This document shows, in pieces, positions 43,616 through 55,556 of a stretch of 64,000 nt of DNA. The notes below the pieces were generated by a model. The model saw nothing but the letters and a program-made list of their open reading frames with translations. It ran no database searches and was not told the origin of the DNA. The position numbers and the translations under genes were made by a program. Source of the stretch: Diogma glabrata (Eukaryota > Arthropoda > Insecta > Diptera > Cylindrotomidae); assembly GCA_963693315.1 (NCBI GenBank), contig OY856188.1, forward strand, positions 104,100,462-104,164,461. Direction: 5' to 3'. Position 1 is the stretch's first letter, and the number at the start of each line of letters is the position of its first letter.

Positions 43616-43744
43616 TTTTCAAAAACAATTTAATCTAACCCCGGTCTACTCGGATCTTCACAATAAACCGCGTTTTCTTCCTTATTATACATGCTATGAA
43701 ATAAAGTTTTATTATCTACTATTTTTGCTATATTAATTAAAAAT

Positions 43745-44160
43745 TGTGGGCGAGATGGAGAAGTGGATAAGTCAACAACATCACTTAGAAGGAAGTTAAG
43801 CAACACTGGGAAGGGTTCCAACTTAAACGAGTGACCGCTTGGGAACTTCATCAGAAAAAATATGGAAATATGATTGTAGCACATTGAAGCAGGAATATCT
43901 CGCCCACGGTATGCCAATATACCTTATCCAGCAGCCCTGGAAACTGGCTAGGATTCGATGGCCCAATCACCCGTTAATCCGAAAGGTGAATCCGAAATTC
44001 AAAATGATTAAAGAAACGAATACTAGAAAGAAAATTGAAACAAAATAAAACCGGAAAAATCGAATATCGATCGACCCTTGGCTACCGTACCCCGGACACG
44101 AGTAGGAAACTGGAATGTCAGAACTCTGATAGAAACAGGTTAGCACAAGTTGAGAAAGTA
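43745..44160 (+). mobile_element. 5' end of a LINE with a 5S-rRNA-like head
   Basis: At 43779-43848 the sequence matches the internal promoter half of 5S rRNA: GAAGTTAAGCAACACTGGG followed at the right distance by GTGACCGCTTGGGAAC. About 250 bp later a frame reads TRVGNWNVRTLIETG, the start of the apurinic endonuclease of RTE/CR1-like LINEs, frameshifted after 15 codons and cut at about 44160. So a 5S-derived internal promoter sits upstream of a LINE coding region, the reverse of the usual finding of 5S heads on SINE3 elements. The copy is 3'-truncated. Confidence 0.65.
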
Positions 44161-44711
44161 ATAATAATTTATTTACTTTTCAGTTTTATTATTGTATAAA
44201 AATTTTTGTTAAGCATTACACTTCCCCAACTTGACCTTCATGAAACATTTCTTATTTATTTGTTCTATCTTTAGTAAAGAATAACTTTATACATTTTGTG
44301 TAATTTTCAATAGCAAAATATTCGATTAGATAAGTTCAAATTAACAATTATACAATTCACTTTAACTTAGAGTATTTTTTTTCGAACCACTCATGAAAAG
44401 TTTTCGTTTTGTTTTATTTTCGTTCATGCAACCAAATCATTTTGTTTAAATTTAATTTGTGACAAGTAAGAAAAAAAACTCAAATACAAAACAAAATGTT
44501 GGTTTTATCGTGTCACTATTTAAATTTGCAAAAAACCTATCGGCGTCTTAACTCTCTTAACCACTCAAGTTAATCACACACAATATCGCAATTCAACAGT
44601 TTTATAAAATATCATACGCGGCGATGTCTTTTTAATTTTCATCTCGAATTTTTTCTTTTTAAAACGAATTGAACTTTTTAATCGATTACCGATTTCAATC
44701 GAACTTAATGA
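44161..44711. other. Unassigned AT-rich stretch
   Basis: No gene recognised. It lies between the truncated LINE start and an LTR fragment. Confidence 0.35.
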
Positions 44712-45566
44712 TTTTTTTTTTGAAAGTGAAACCGTACTGGGTTTTATTCTATTTCCACACGAACTTTTTTTTTAATTAATTTTATTTGAATTTTTCGTTT
44801 TGGCTAATCATTAACGACCAATTTACTTTTTATGATGAAATCGAACTTATTAAATTTTTATCAAAAAATCATACTGACTGATTTATGCGTATTTTTGCAT
44901 ATAAATATAATTCTATTATGCGTATTTTTGCATATAAATACATTCTATAAATATAATTTAAACAAAGGAGTAGAAGCGAGATGATCATTCAAAAATTTTG
45001 TATACTTCTTTCTGTTGTTTTATTTCCCAAAACAAAGGAATTTAATCGGTTTTTTTAGAATGAGATCGTCAAACAATTATAAAAAAAAAGAAGGATCAAC
45101 AACATATAATTCGTGTTTGTTTTGTTTCAGTTAGCAAAGTTATGTCAAGAAAATGAAATAACAATATATCGTTAACATTCTAATTTCTAAATGAAAAAGA
45201 TGATAACTACTACTATTACAACTTCAAACACTTCAATATGAGATTGTATCTGATAGTATCAACAAAAATAAAAAAAAATGCATTTACAACTATATGAGTT
45301 TTACTTTTGTTTGTTTAAAACAGAGTAGGAGAATATGTTTATGAATTTAAGCAATTCGAATTGTGAGGTTGATTGTCTTTTAACGAGATAATATAAAAGA
45401 AATTGATACTGAATCAACACGACGTGTTGTTGAAATAACGCGATTAATTAATTGTATTGATAATGAACCAGGTAATGCATTGTCGTTGTACTAAGTTGTT
45501 GTTATGTGTATTTACGGATGTTGAATTTTAGGATTACTAAGTAGTCAGTTTATAAGGGAGAGAAAA
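44712..45566 (-). repeat. Diverged LTR fragment related to the 12-kb gypsy-type element
   Basis: From about 44870 to 45566 it follows the LTR sequence of 15950-16590 (landmarks: ATCATTCAAAAATTTTGTAT, GAATTTAATCGGTTTTTT, CAACACGACGTG, TTATAAGGGAGAGA) with many substitutions. It is cut on the right by the F2/LINE block. It shares its left boundary at TGAAAGTGAAACCGTACTG with the copy at 56530, and at TATAAATATAATTTAAAC gives the empty site for the hAT insertion in that copy. Confidence 0.75.
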
Positions 45567-45589
45567 AAATTATCAAATATTATCAAGAA

Positions 45590-46263
45590 TAATATAAGAA
45601 CTGAATCTAAAAAATTATGATGCAAATTATGAATAGACACAATAGACACAAGTGAAGACTAGTCATCTTCTTTTCGCCGAAACGAGTTTGTTATTCAATA
45701 CTAGTATGTTTAGAGTATAACAAAACAGTGATCACTAGAGAAACTAATTGATTAAACCTGAATCTATTAAATATAAGTTTATGTAAATTTTTTGTCTTTT
45801 GTACTTCGCTAGAGTTGTAACCTAATTTTTGAGAATGATAAACTTTTTTAAAATTTAAAATTTTCTCATTGGTTCGAAACTAGATCGGTCGAAAATTGTA
45901 TGGATTGCAAAAAGTTTCATAATTTGCACCATAATTTTTTAGATTCAGTTCTTATATTATTCTTGATGGGAGATTTTCCATCGGAGTGATGTTATATCAC
46001 AAATAATTTACTGAATTAATTGTTGAATATGTGTCAATAGACACAAGTGAAGACTAGTCATCCTCTTTTCGCCGATACGAGTTTGTTATTCAATACTAGT
46101 ATGCCTAGAGTATAACGAAACAGTGATCACTAGAAAAACTAATTGACTAAACCTGAATCTATTAAATATATGTTTATGTAAATTTTTTGTTTTTTTATAC
46201 TTCGCTAGAGTTGTAACCTAATTTTTGGTTTATATTAGCTTTGACATATTTTGGTAGTTTATC
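45590..46263. repeat. F2-family partial copies, duplicated block
   Basis: Two successive F2-arm copies with the same linker (AAGTGAAGACTAGTCATC) as 28406-28729. This block plus the LINE tail that follows is collinear with 28400-29900, indicating a segmental duplication of about 1.4 kb. Confidence 0.65.
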
Positions 46264-49108
46264 TCTTTTTTTTTTTTTTATTAATTAGTTAGACATGTTT
46301 AGCACACTAAATATGAAATATTCATTATTCAGACTCTTTGAATATCCGAAGATACCATGTCAACTAGAAAGGAAGTAGATGAGGAAACTGAAAGGCATAC
46401 GGGAATATGGGAATAACTATACTAATTTTTTTACTTACAATACTTACCTGTTTTGACAACACTTACCTGTAACAATACTTACCTACCTTAACAAAACTTA
46501 CCTACCTTAACAATACTTACTTACTTTAATAAAAGTAAACCTGCATTGTATTGTAATAATAAATAAATAAATAAATAAATTATTTAAAGCTATACTAATT
46601 CTTTTAAATGGCGATTGGCATTTTCTTTAAATATCTGAGTGACAAATTCATCGGGAAATACGGAGGCGGGCAATAAGTTCCATAACTTGGCCACTCTATT
46701 AAAGTAATCGTTCTGGAAGGACATAGTTCTGCAACGAGATATTTTGACAGCAATTGGGTGGGATGACTCTGAAGTTCTTGTTCGTCGATTGTATTGCGCA
46801 CTTGATGGAAGGATATTTTGTATTTCATTTGAAGAGAATTCACTAAAGTTATATTTATAGTAGATTGACAATTCAGCCACATTTCTTCGGTGCTGGAGTG
46901 AATCAAGCTGTATTATCAATCAACCGTATCGCCTTTCTCTGTATAGAGTCTAGACATTTTATTGTTGACTGACAAGCACCTCCCCAAACATGACAGCAGT
47001 ATTCCATGCATGGACGAATAAGGGACTTATAAATCAGCAAAATTTGCTCGGGATTGAAGAACTTTTTACATCGACTCAAGAATCCTAACTTTTGCATAGC
47101 AGATTTAGCCAGATTAAACACGTGTTTATTCCATTTCAGATTATTTTGAATATCCACTCCAAGAAGTCTAACTGATTCAACCTCATACAATTCCTCATTG
47201 TTTATCTTAATAGTGAATTTTTTATGTCTCTCTATTCGTGATAGACGGATTAGTTTGGTTTTGGTTGGGTTAAATGCAACAAAATTACGATCGCCCCATT
47301 CCATTATACGCTGCAGGTCTGCATTGATAGAATCAATTAACAACTCTCTATCAGTTGTGACTGCAGTATGAGATCGAGCTTTAGGGGATGCATGTGATGC
47401 ATGCAATGTGGAGTCATCAGCAAAACTATGGATTGGGTGTACTGTGGAAATGAGCAAATCATTAATGTATAGTAGAAACAAGGTTGGTGAGAGTGCTGAG
47501 CCCTGAGGAACACCAGCATTGGTTGTGAAAATATTGGATGTGCTACCATCTAAATTAACATGAAATTGACGACATGTAAGAAAACTTTGAATCCATGAAA
47601 CAGTAAGATGATCTAGCTAGACCATAAGATTTTAATTTAGTTATTAGGTTACTATGCCACAACTTATCGAATGCTTTTTAAATATCAAGTGAAATACTAA
47701 ATGTTTCACCATGGTTCTCCAGCGATTTGTTCCACATATGGGTTACGTAGGCTAATAGGTCACCTGTTGCATGACTTCTACGAAAACCATACTGCTTATC
47801 ATCAATAATTCGTGACATCTCCAAATATTCTATTAGATTATAGTTAACATATTTTTCAAATATTTTAGCCAAAACCGACAGAATTGCAATTGGTCTATAA
47901 TTATGCGGGTCAATCTTACTACCTTTCTTCAAGCAAAGATTTTAAGAATGAGGTTTGGAATGCCATCGGGGCCAGCGGATTTGTTGATAATGATTAAAAG
48001 TAGTTTTTCGTACAATATTACATCGAAAAACAATTGGCTTCATTTTTGTTTCAACTGGAGGTAGAAATGTAGGAGGATGGGGCGGTTCAACTATGTTTGA
48101 GTTTTCTGCGAAAATACGACCCAAAAGATCCGCTTTCTCTTTCGATTCACTCACAGGAATGTCATTCAGAACTAAGGTTGGAATAGAGGATCGAGTAAAA
48201 TTGCTCTGCACTGATTTAACTGCTTGAAAGAAACTACGAGAACCAGAAGGGTGCTCGGCGAATTTTTTCGCTTTCTTCTGGATGAACGCGTCTTTATCCA
48301 AATTGATTTTGTATTTACTAATATTTCTTGCTTTCTTGTAGGCACAATATGTTTCAGGTGTTTTATTTGAGTTATGCGCCTTAAATGCTTTGCGTTTATT
48401 CCTCACCGCCTCATCAACATCCCGCGTGAACCAAGGTTCAGTTTTGGGAGTGGCTATTCGATTTGGAATAAACTGCCGCATTCCATCTTTTATGACTTCA
48501 GAAACTCTTAGTACTGATGTGCTAGGATCTTGCTCAACACAACAAATAGTTTTCCAGGGTGTTTCTTTATAAAAGTTTTTCATTCCTTCCCAGTTGGCAC
48601 GTTTACAATTCCAAACGCGACGAGGATTGGCTTTAATTGGTGAAGGTGATGTAAATTGTACTGCTGCTGATATTAGTAAATGGTCCGATGATCCCAGGGG
48701 CTGGTCAACTTTTGTCTTCGTTATATCTGGTTCGTTTGTCAAAAACAGATGCAGCAAATTATTATTATGATGTGTATTGTCTGGTATTCTCGTGGGGCAT
48801 TCTATCATTTGAGTCAAACCCTGGTAATCTGCCAGTATTAGTTCGGCTTGTCTTCCTACGTCATCAGTGCGTGATGAGTATTTCAGCCATTCTTTGTTAT
48901 GTATGTTAAAGTCTCCAAGAATAGTGAGACTTGCTTTGGGGTAGTCTTTGCAAATTTTGTCGAGGTTGGACGATAGTTTGTCGAAAAAAGAACAGTCAGG
49001 AGGAGAGTTGGGGGATCTATATATTCCTATTATAAACAGAGTTTTATCCACACCTGAGATCTTCAATGCCAAAGAATTATGGTGCTTTGAGTTCAACTCG
49101 TATGCCTT
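46264..49108 (-). pseudogene. Jockey/CR1-group LINE copy 2, RT and endonuclease (main part)
   Basis: Minus-strand LINE. From its 3' side: poly(A) tail (T-run from 46264), 3' UTR with (AAAT)n at 46554-46582, the RT C-terminus (46590-46919 and 46903-47481, with FADDSTLHASHAS), RT fingers (47678-47932, NYRPIAILSVLAKIFEKYV and YGFRRSHATGD) and the endonuclease (47942-49108, with ILGDFNIHN and the GSSDH motif). Frameshifts separate these pieces, so it is dead. The endonuclease is cut at 49108 by the 49109-54486 DNA transposon and resumes at 54489. Confidence 0.88.
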
Positions 49109-50280
49109 CCCAAGTAACAAAATTTATTTACAAAATTATTGCCGTACATTTACTCTGTAATCGTAAAGCTACAGTGGTAAACGTACCGTAAACGTGCAGT
49201 AAGTGTTAGGTATATATTTTGGGGAATAATTTTCGTTTATACTGAACGTTTACCGATATGATTTCGTGTAAGCAATATGAATGACTACACATACGTATGT
49301 ATTGTTACAGAAAACAAAATGTTTGCGATATTAACGACTACGGATAAGTCACAAATAAGTTACAATTTCATATAATAATAAGGTGTTTGAAATGATATTA
49401 TGTGTAAACAAAATAAAAAAATCTACAAATACTTAGTAACTCGTTTTTATTTGCGTATGCAATTTTACATGAAATTTAATTGTTTATGGCCTATATATTT
49501 ATAAATGAAAAAATTATATTTTGTCACAACTATATTTGCATAGTTGGATGTAAAATTTTCCAAACGAATAACAAAATTTCGATTGAATTTTGAAAATACT
49601 TCTAAAATAATAACACGCCATAAAAGTAATAAAAAATTAAAATATTATTTAAATAAAATTTTTTTCCTCAATTTATTTTAAGGAGATAAAATTTTGCAAA
49701 TCTTGTTTCAATATTATCAAAAATATAAATTTTTCTAATATATTTATATTATAAGTTATAAAACACAATTAAGGTTCCTTAAATGTATATATTTTATTAT
49801 TTTAATTTTTTGTTCAATATAGTCAAAAATTAATTTTCTATAAAAATGGCTGAGTTTTCCTTTGTAAACTTTAAAATACAAGTTAACGCTATGTAGATTT
49901 ACAGAAGGTACTTAAAAAATACACATTTACATTTTATTTACATTTACACTTCCATATTTAAAATGTTAACATGTTAACGTTATGTAAACGCCTTGTATCA
50001 GCTCTGTAAACATAATCATACAATTATAATTTCCCATTTAAAAAGTTTACATGTATAAAATATGTAAACGTTTAGTATAAACCTCGTTGTTGTACATATA
50101 CATTTACACTTTCTTTTTCAAAATATGTTCTTGTATATGATTTGTAAACGCTCGGTATAAATCTATATACAACATTTGACATTTGTGAAAACAAGTTGAT
50201 CATCTTAATTAATGTCGAACCAATTTAAACAAACAGTTTATATTATTTAACAATAGTTTTGTAAAAAATCATTTTCAATT

Positions 50281-51658
50281 ATGTCTTTTAAAATTGTGTT
50301 GTGTGAAGACAACGGGATTGTTGCTGTACCAGAGGGATGGGAAGTTAATAATATTTTGTATTGGCCGCCCCTAAGTAAGTTTTATTTTTATATATCTTTT
50401 TAAAATTTTTGCTGCTTAATTTTGTGGTTTAAATTTTTCTACATTGTTTCATCTCGTTGTTTTAGCTGGTCGGTCATTGGAAAAACTACGTTGTAACTCT
50501 AGTAGTAAACCGGATATAAGTTGGAAAATGGAAAAATGTAGTGTCAAAAGATCAGACATTCAAAATTTCCGTGCAGCCATCCAGCTAGAAGAACAATACG
50601 AAAAAATTTGTACAGATGAGGAAGACATGTTACGACATTTACCTGAGACGTTTCACGGTAGGTTTAGAAACTGTAAATCTTCCACAGCGAGTACTTCAAA
50701 AGAATCTAACTATAATGCAATGTTTAACAATGCGACAACGCAACCACTATCAAATTCATCTGTAGATGGCACATTACACTATCCAATAGCTGAGATTGAG
50801 GAAACAAATGAACCTTACGAAATTGTAACTGGAATGCACGATGAAGAAACTAAGGAAGAAATTCGTGCCTTAAATGTTAAAGGTAAATAATAGAATTCGT
50901 GTTAGCTTTTCATAAATGTTAAAACTCTTTTTCTTTGTAGTAGATAACATAAAAGAATTTTTTATAATAGAACTTTCCAAAATAAATACAAAATGTGACG
51001 AAATAATAAAAATGCTAAGGTCAAATACAGATAATAATAATACCACAACAATACTCAGAAACACCTCTGAGCCTACCGATACTTTGTCAATCATGTTACC
51101 AATGACAACAATTAGTGAAGTTAACGATTTGGAAGAAAGGCTGGTAGACGGTTCTTTTAAAAATAATTTGGTAACCTTGCCTAGAGACTTGCTTAAACAT
51201 TTTTTTAATTTTGAAAATTACTTATCAACTTACAGGTTAGAAAATTAATTAACATTGGTGGAAATTCTGGAGCTGGTGATTGGTCAAAAATAGGATACAA
51301 ATTAATCTATGAACTATTTACGCATAGCTTACTCACTAGTTTTTCTTGGACTGGAATTTCGAAATCCAATATAATAGAACCTAAATTGTGTTTTTTAAAA
51401 TATTCCAAAATAATTGACCTGTTTTTTGATGTTGTGAAGCTCGGGGATGCAAATTTTAATAAAACATTAAACGAAAAGTTTTTAAAAAGTTGTTTACGAA
51501 ACGCTAAACTAAGATTGGATCGGTTCAATAAAAAAGAAGGACGATGTGATGTTCCTGTTCCGGGACAAGAAAATAATAAATCTCAAAACGAAGATGTTTT
51601 TGGCAACAATTTCCTTTATGAGGTTGTGAATGAAGGCAAATTGAGCAATGAACAATAA
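50281..51658 (+). CDS. DUF4806-type protein, 4 exons, 387 aa
   Basis: Exons at 50281-50374, 50466-50882, 50941-51170 and 51236-51658; all introns begin GT and end AG and the phases (1, 1, 0) join without a stop. The start MSFKIVLCEDNGIVAVPEGW and the nearby YWPP are typical of the N-terminal module of DUF4806 proteins. The C-terminal part begins with LEERLVDGSFKNNL and continues IGGNSGAGDW and TSFSWTGI, the core of DUF4806. A Ser/Thr/Asn-rich linker lies between. The family's biochemical role is unknown to me; being inside an otherwise two-gene transposon suggests an accessory factor for transposition, for example a second DNA-binding protein like TnpA of plant CACTA elements. The gene converges with the transposase, the 3' ends 193 bp apart. 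Confidence 0.8.
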
Positions 51659-51851
51659 ATATACATATTAACATAATAAATAATTTTTTTTATAATATAT
51701 TGGCATAACACAACGAATGTGATAACTTTATTTATTATTTATTTATATTTTGAATTTTATCTTATGTATATAATGTAGTTAATGTTTTTTAAATTAATTA
51801 ATTTAAAATTTGAATTTAATAAAATTATTTGAATTAAATAAAAATGTGTGC

Positions 51852-54015
51852 TTACTCTAAAAATAAATCCAGAGTATGTAACAAAGGAAAAAATGCCTTC
51901 TCATAATTATGTTCAAGTGAAATCAATTTGCATTTTAATTCTTTCAGGCTATATAATTTTGCAGGGTTCCTTAATGAATCAGATGATTTATACATGTTAA
52001 GAAATGACGATTTAAATGGTTTATCAAAATAATCATATTTATTTTTAATACTTGCGCCATATATATATGCTATGTCGTTTAAGTACGTAGCATTTATCAT
52101 TTCAACGACTTCATCGTCTTTAGTTAAAAACCATTTGTTTTTTATATCGTTGGAGAACATTACGCCTTCGCTAATGAAAATTTGTTTGTATATGCCATTG
52201 CAAGTTGATAATTGGTGACTGCCACGAATTTGACATTTAACAAAAGGAAATTTAGGCATACATGGGAATCTCGTTTTGTTGTGATCACGGTTTTCTAGTT
52301 TAGCCAGTTCAATAAGTCGTTTTGCAACCTGTTCAAGTGGTCTGTTCCCATGGCGTACTAAATTTTTTATTTGATACAAGCAGTTTTCAAATGGGTATGT
52401 ACTGAACGTTGGTAAATGTCCAAATTTTTTTACATCAGCAGCTACATGGCATAGACTATGTACGTTTGAGCTTATGTAATCAATTCCATATAAGTCAATA
52501 AATTGGTTAATGTAATCCCGGAATAACGAATCGGCCACATTTAAATAAATTAAGTAATGCTTGCAGGAACATATAGTAACCGCACAAGATAAAACGATAA
52601 AATGTTGATAGACTTCTCTTGGTAGAAATTCCTTTAATATTACTGGACCAACGTAAAGTAGGAACGTGCGGTACTCTAATCCTTTCCAAAATTTAATGTT
52701 TTGTAGTGTTCGCATTGAACGATGTATTTCTTTTGGCAAAAATTGGTTACATTTCTCCAACCGCTTAGAAATTTCACTGATTTGTGCAAAAGACCATTTC
52801 GTATTATAATTAAATGTGCCATTTATCCATCCTAACAAACATTTTCGCATTAACCCTAAATCAAATAAATGCAAAGAGTCTGCGATAGGAAAATCATCAA
52901 TCATATTTATTGGTATGTTTTCTAAAGGAGAATCTTCTTTGTGATGATATTCATCAAGTCTATTGCGAAAACTTGTATCTGTTCTTAGTGGTGCATTTAT
53001 TCGTGGATAACTCATATGGAAACCATTCCGGTATTCATAATTCTCTCCCAATGTGGTACATTTTGAGCATCCATGGTAATGATTAAAATAGACCGTTCCT
53101 ATTATATATTTAACAGTTATGAATTTCCACTCGAAAACATATTTTTATCTTTTTAATAAAATATTTACCTTTAATAAAGCATCTTGCAGGAGTATCACAA
53201 ACAAATCCTTTGATTTTAACTGTAATTTTATGACGACCAATTTTAACTCCATTTGTTAATACGTCTTGTAATTCTCTTACAAAGGGTCCCATATAGTGTT
53301 GTAAGTTTGGTTTTGTTTGACCACAATAAAGTGCAATTGGCATTGGTTTCATAAAATCCGAATGATCGCTCATACATAAAATCGGCCAAAACTCGGTTTT
53401 TGCGCTATTAAAAATGGGCAGGCCGTCAATGTTAAAGGTAACGGTAATACTAATTGAGCGATCCAAATTTGGGAACTTATTTGTTAAGCAACGTGTCAGC
53501 CCATAATACCAAAGTTTTCCACTCCCCATCAAAATAATATCTACATTCTGAGGTGTTTCCAATAATGTTCGAGAATCCTTTGGTAAAAAATTAAACCCTC
53601 GCAACTTTAAAATCACAAGTAACTCATTAATTGATTGGTGTCTGATTCGATTAACTAATGCCCAATTTCGTAAATCATCTATTACTGAAAGCTGGCTATC
53701 AATTTCTTCTTCATCGGAAATTAAACTAGCATCATCACAGTTATTCTGAGGTTCTATTACATTTTCTGTCGATGCATTTAGGTAAGGTGGCTGTAACACA
53801 GGAGTATAACCAATATAATTCTGTATTATTTCTGAATTGGGTATAAAACCAATATCGGCATTATTAATAGAAGTTGGCATTTCGACAGGATTTATATTAT
53901 TTTTTGAACACCGAATTTGAGAATATAATAAATACCTCTTTCTTTTAAAGTTTGTTAATAATTTTACTCTTCTATAGTAGGAAGATGTAAATTGAAAAGG
54001 TTTAGTTATTTTCAT
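51852..54015 (-). CDS. CACTA/Tnp2-like transposase, 2 exons, 697 aa
   Basis: Exon 1 is 54015-53169 and exon 2 is 53098-51852, with a 70-bp intron (GTAAAT...AATAG); the join falls inside a Gly codon and keeps the frame. Landmarks: an acidic N-terminal region, then ISITVTFNIDGLPIFNSAKT with FWPIL, a GFVCDTPARCFIKG segment running across the splice into a HYHGCSKCT zinc-like motif, then PLRTD, the DFPIADSLHLFDLGLMRK region (D-x-x-H), and a C-terminal VHSLCHVAADVKKFG...YPFEN block. This order is that of the large animal transposase family related to Tnp2 of CACTA elements. Catalytic acidic residues are probably those in NIDG and DSLHLFDLG, but I cannot prove it. No stop or frameshift seen. Confidence 0.85.
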
Positions 54016-54488
54016 TTTAGTACAGAAAATATTATAACTTTTATTTCACATATCTTTTAATAAACCAAATGTTTTTGACATAAAGTAAACTGTATTAATT
54101 ATGTGACGGTATAAATACATTCATAATGTAAATATTCCGTAAATGTACCAGGTAGGTTTAAGTTCTAAGTTTGTAATCAATCTGTAAATGTGTAAGTACA
54201 TTTACAAAGTCAACGTTTAGTAAATATACGAGGTAGCTATAAGCTCTCGTAAACTCTACACAATGTAGTCATTTTGTAGAAGTAATCATACAATTACATA
54301 GTACATAATCAGAAACGTTACACTCGATGCAATCAGTTTACTACTACACTGTAGATTTACTGTGTAAAATCAGAAACAACATTTTGTAGCAGTAAAGATA
54401 CAGCAACATATTTTAAGTACAGTACGTATTCAGTTAATGATACAACATTTATTTGTAACTATAATATATACAAAATGCTACTTGGGTT

Positions 54489-54742
54489 AATTCTCATACA
54501 CGAAACTGAATTTTGAATGAATACACAGACACCATGTTTGTTATAAAAGGAATGTTCCAATTTGTAACTGGGTATGCGGTATTTCTCTAGATCCAATTTT
54601 GATGCTTTGCCACTGACAATTGTTTCAGTAAGAAACAATATGTCAGGTTTATTTTTTTCGATGTGGTGATGAACCTCGTTTAGATTTGAATTTAGTCCTC
54701 TTATGTTTGTGAAATCTATCGATGTTCTAGAAATCTAAATCG
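54489..54742 (-). pseudogene. LINE copy 2 endonuclease N-terminus (beyond the insertion)
   Basis: The minus-strand frame reads FTNIRGLNSNLNEVHHHIEK, a DILFLTET motif, a HGVCVFIQ segment and then CMRI at the transposon border. These are the first blocks of the same APE-type endonuclease whose remainder is at 47942-49108. Removing the transposon and one copy of the TT duplication joins both parts in frame, which dates the DNA transposon as younger than the LINE. The LINE 5' end lies near 54742. Confidence 0.85.
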
Positions 54743-54874
54743 AATTAAAGGATATGTCAACCGTATAAGTTTGACACATTTTTACAAAAGATTTATTAAG
54801 TTTTGTTGAATGCTATAATATTCCAAATATTAGTAAATATAATTGATAGTAATTTCAAAACATATATTTCTTAC

Positions 54875-55556
54875 CATCCAACATCTTTTATCACTTTGAA
54901 TTGACAATACGTCAACATTAAATTGAACATCAGTATCCAAATTATCCAAAACAGGTAGTTTGTTTAAATGCTAAAAATAATTAAAAGCAATTAAAACAGA
55001 AGTTTTACTACTTATTTTTATACACAAAATTCAAGCTGGAGTAAAACGCATGTATGATATTCAAATTTGAAATACGGTAACCGTATTCTATCTGTCGAAG
55101 TTATTCTGAGCGTTTATACCACAGCAAGAATAATATTATTTTGTGGTATAAAAACCCAATGTATCGATAGTTTAATAGCCAAAAACTAATATTCTATTAA
55201 ACTATCGGGAGTATAAACTTCGTATGATTTTGAGTTTTTTAAAACCTCAATAATACTAACCTCTACATGTGTTGTATTATTATTGAAAGTCAAATAAACA
55301 TCAGCATTTGTAAGTGGTTCGCTATTCATCGGCGAATTTGTTTCAGCATTTATCATTGACTGGAAAATGTTATTTTTAAACAATGATCATAATGAACATA
55401 ATGAACATTAACAATGAACCTTCATCTATAAAATCTAGATCCAATAAATCCCCTTCGCCTCTGAAAATATCAAATATTTTATGAACTGTATTACTTATAA
55501 TTAAGAAGGAAAACTTACTCATACGTCACATTTTCTAATGGGACCAAGATCGACAT
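54875..55556 (-). CDS. Exons of an unrecognised spliced gene
   Basis: Minus-strand segments with canonical borders. They are: a first exon from ATG at 55556 to 55519 (MSILVPLENVTY, donor GTAAGT); an acidic exon from 55460 (GEGDLLDLDFIDE); 55359-55261 (33 codons, donor GTTAGT); and 54970-54875 (32 codons, acceptor TTTTTAG, donor GTAAGA). The last two join in phase; the junction before 55359 does not, so either an exon is missing or the gene is damaged. The product is acidic and Asn/Asp-rich with no motif I know. The LINE lies immediately downstream, so further exons may have been displaced beyond it. It could be host or transposon-derived. Confidence 0.35.

Larger units (their letters stand above)
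49109..54486. mobile_element. Intact CACTA-like (CMC) DNA transposon with transposase and DUF4806 gene, 5378 bp
   Basis: Ends are CCCAAGTAACA on the left and the complement of CCCAAGTAGCA on the right, flanked by a TT duplication (49107-49108 and 54487-54488). The interrupted LINE reading frame is restored exactly when the element and one TT are removed, so both borders are certain. ~1.1 kb on the left and ~0.45 kb on the right are filled with variable repeats of TGTAAA(C/T)GT-type motifs in both orientations, the subterminal repeats typical of CACTA-like elements. Inside are two convergent spliced genes with no disruption seen. It is probably autonomous. A superfamily label rests on the transposase type and the 2-bp duplication; the CCC terminus is not the classical CACTA. 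Confidence 0.88.
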
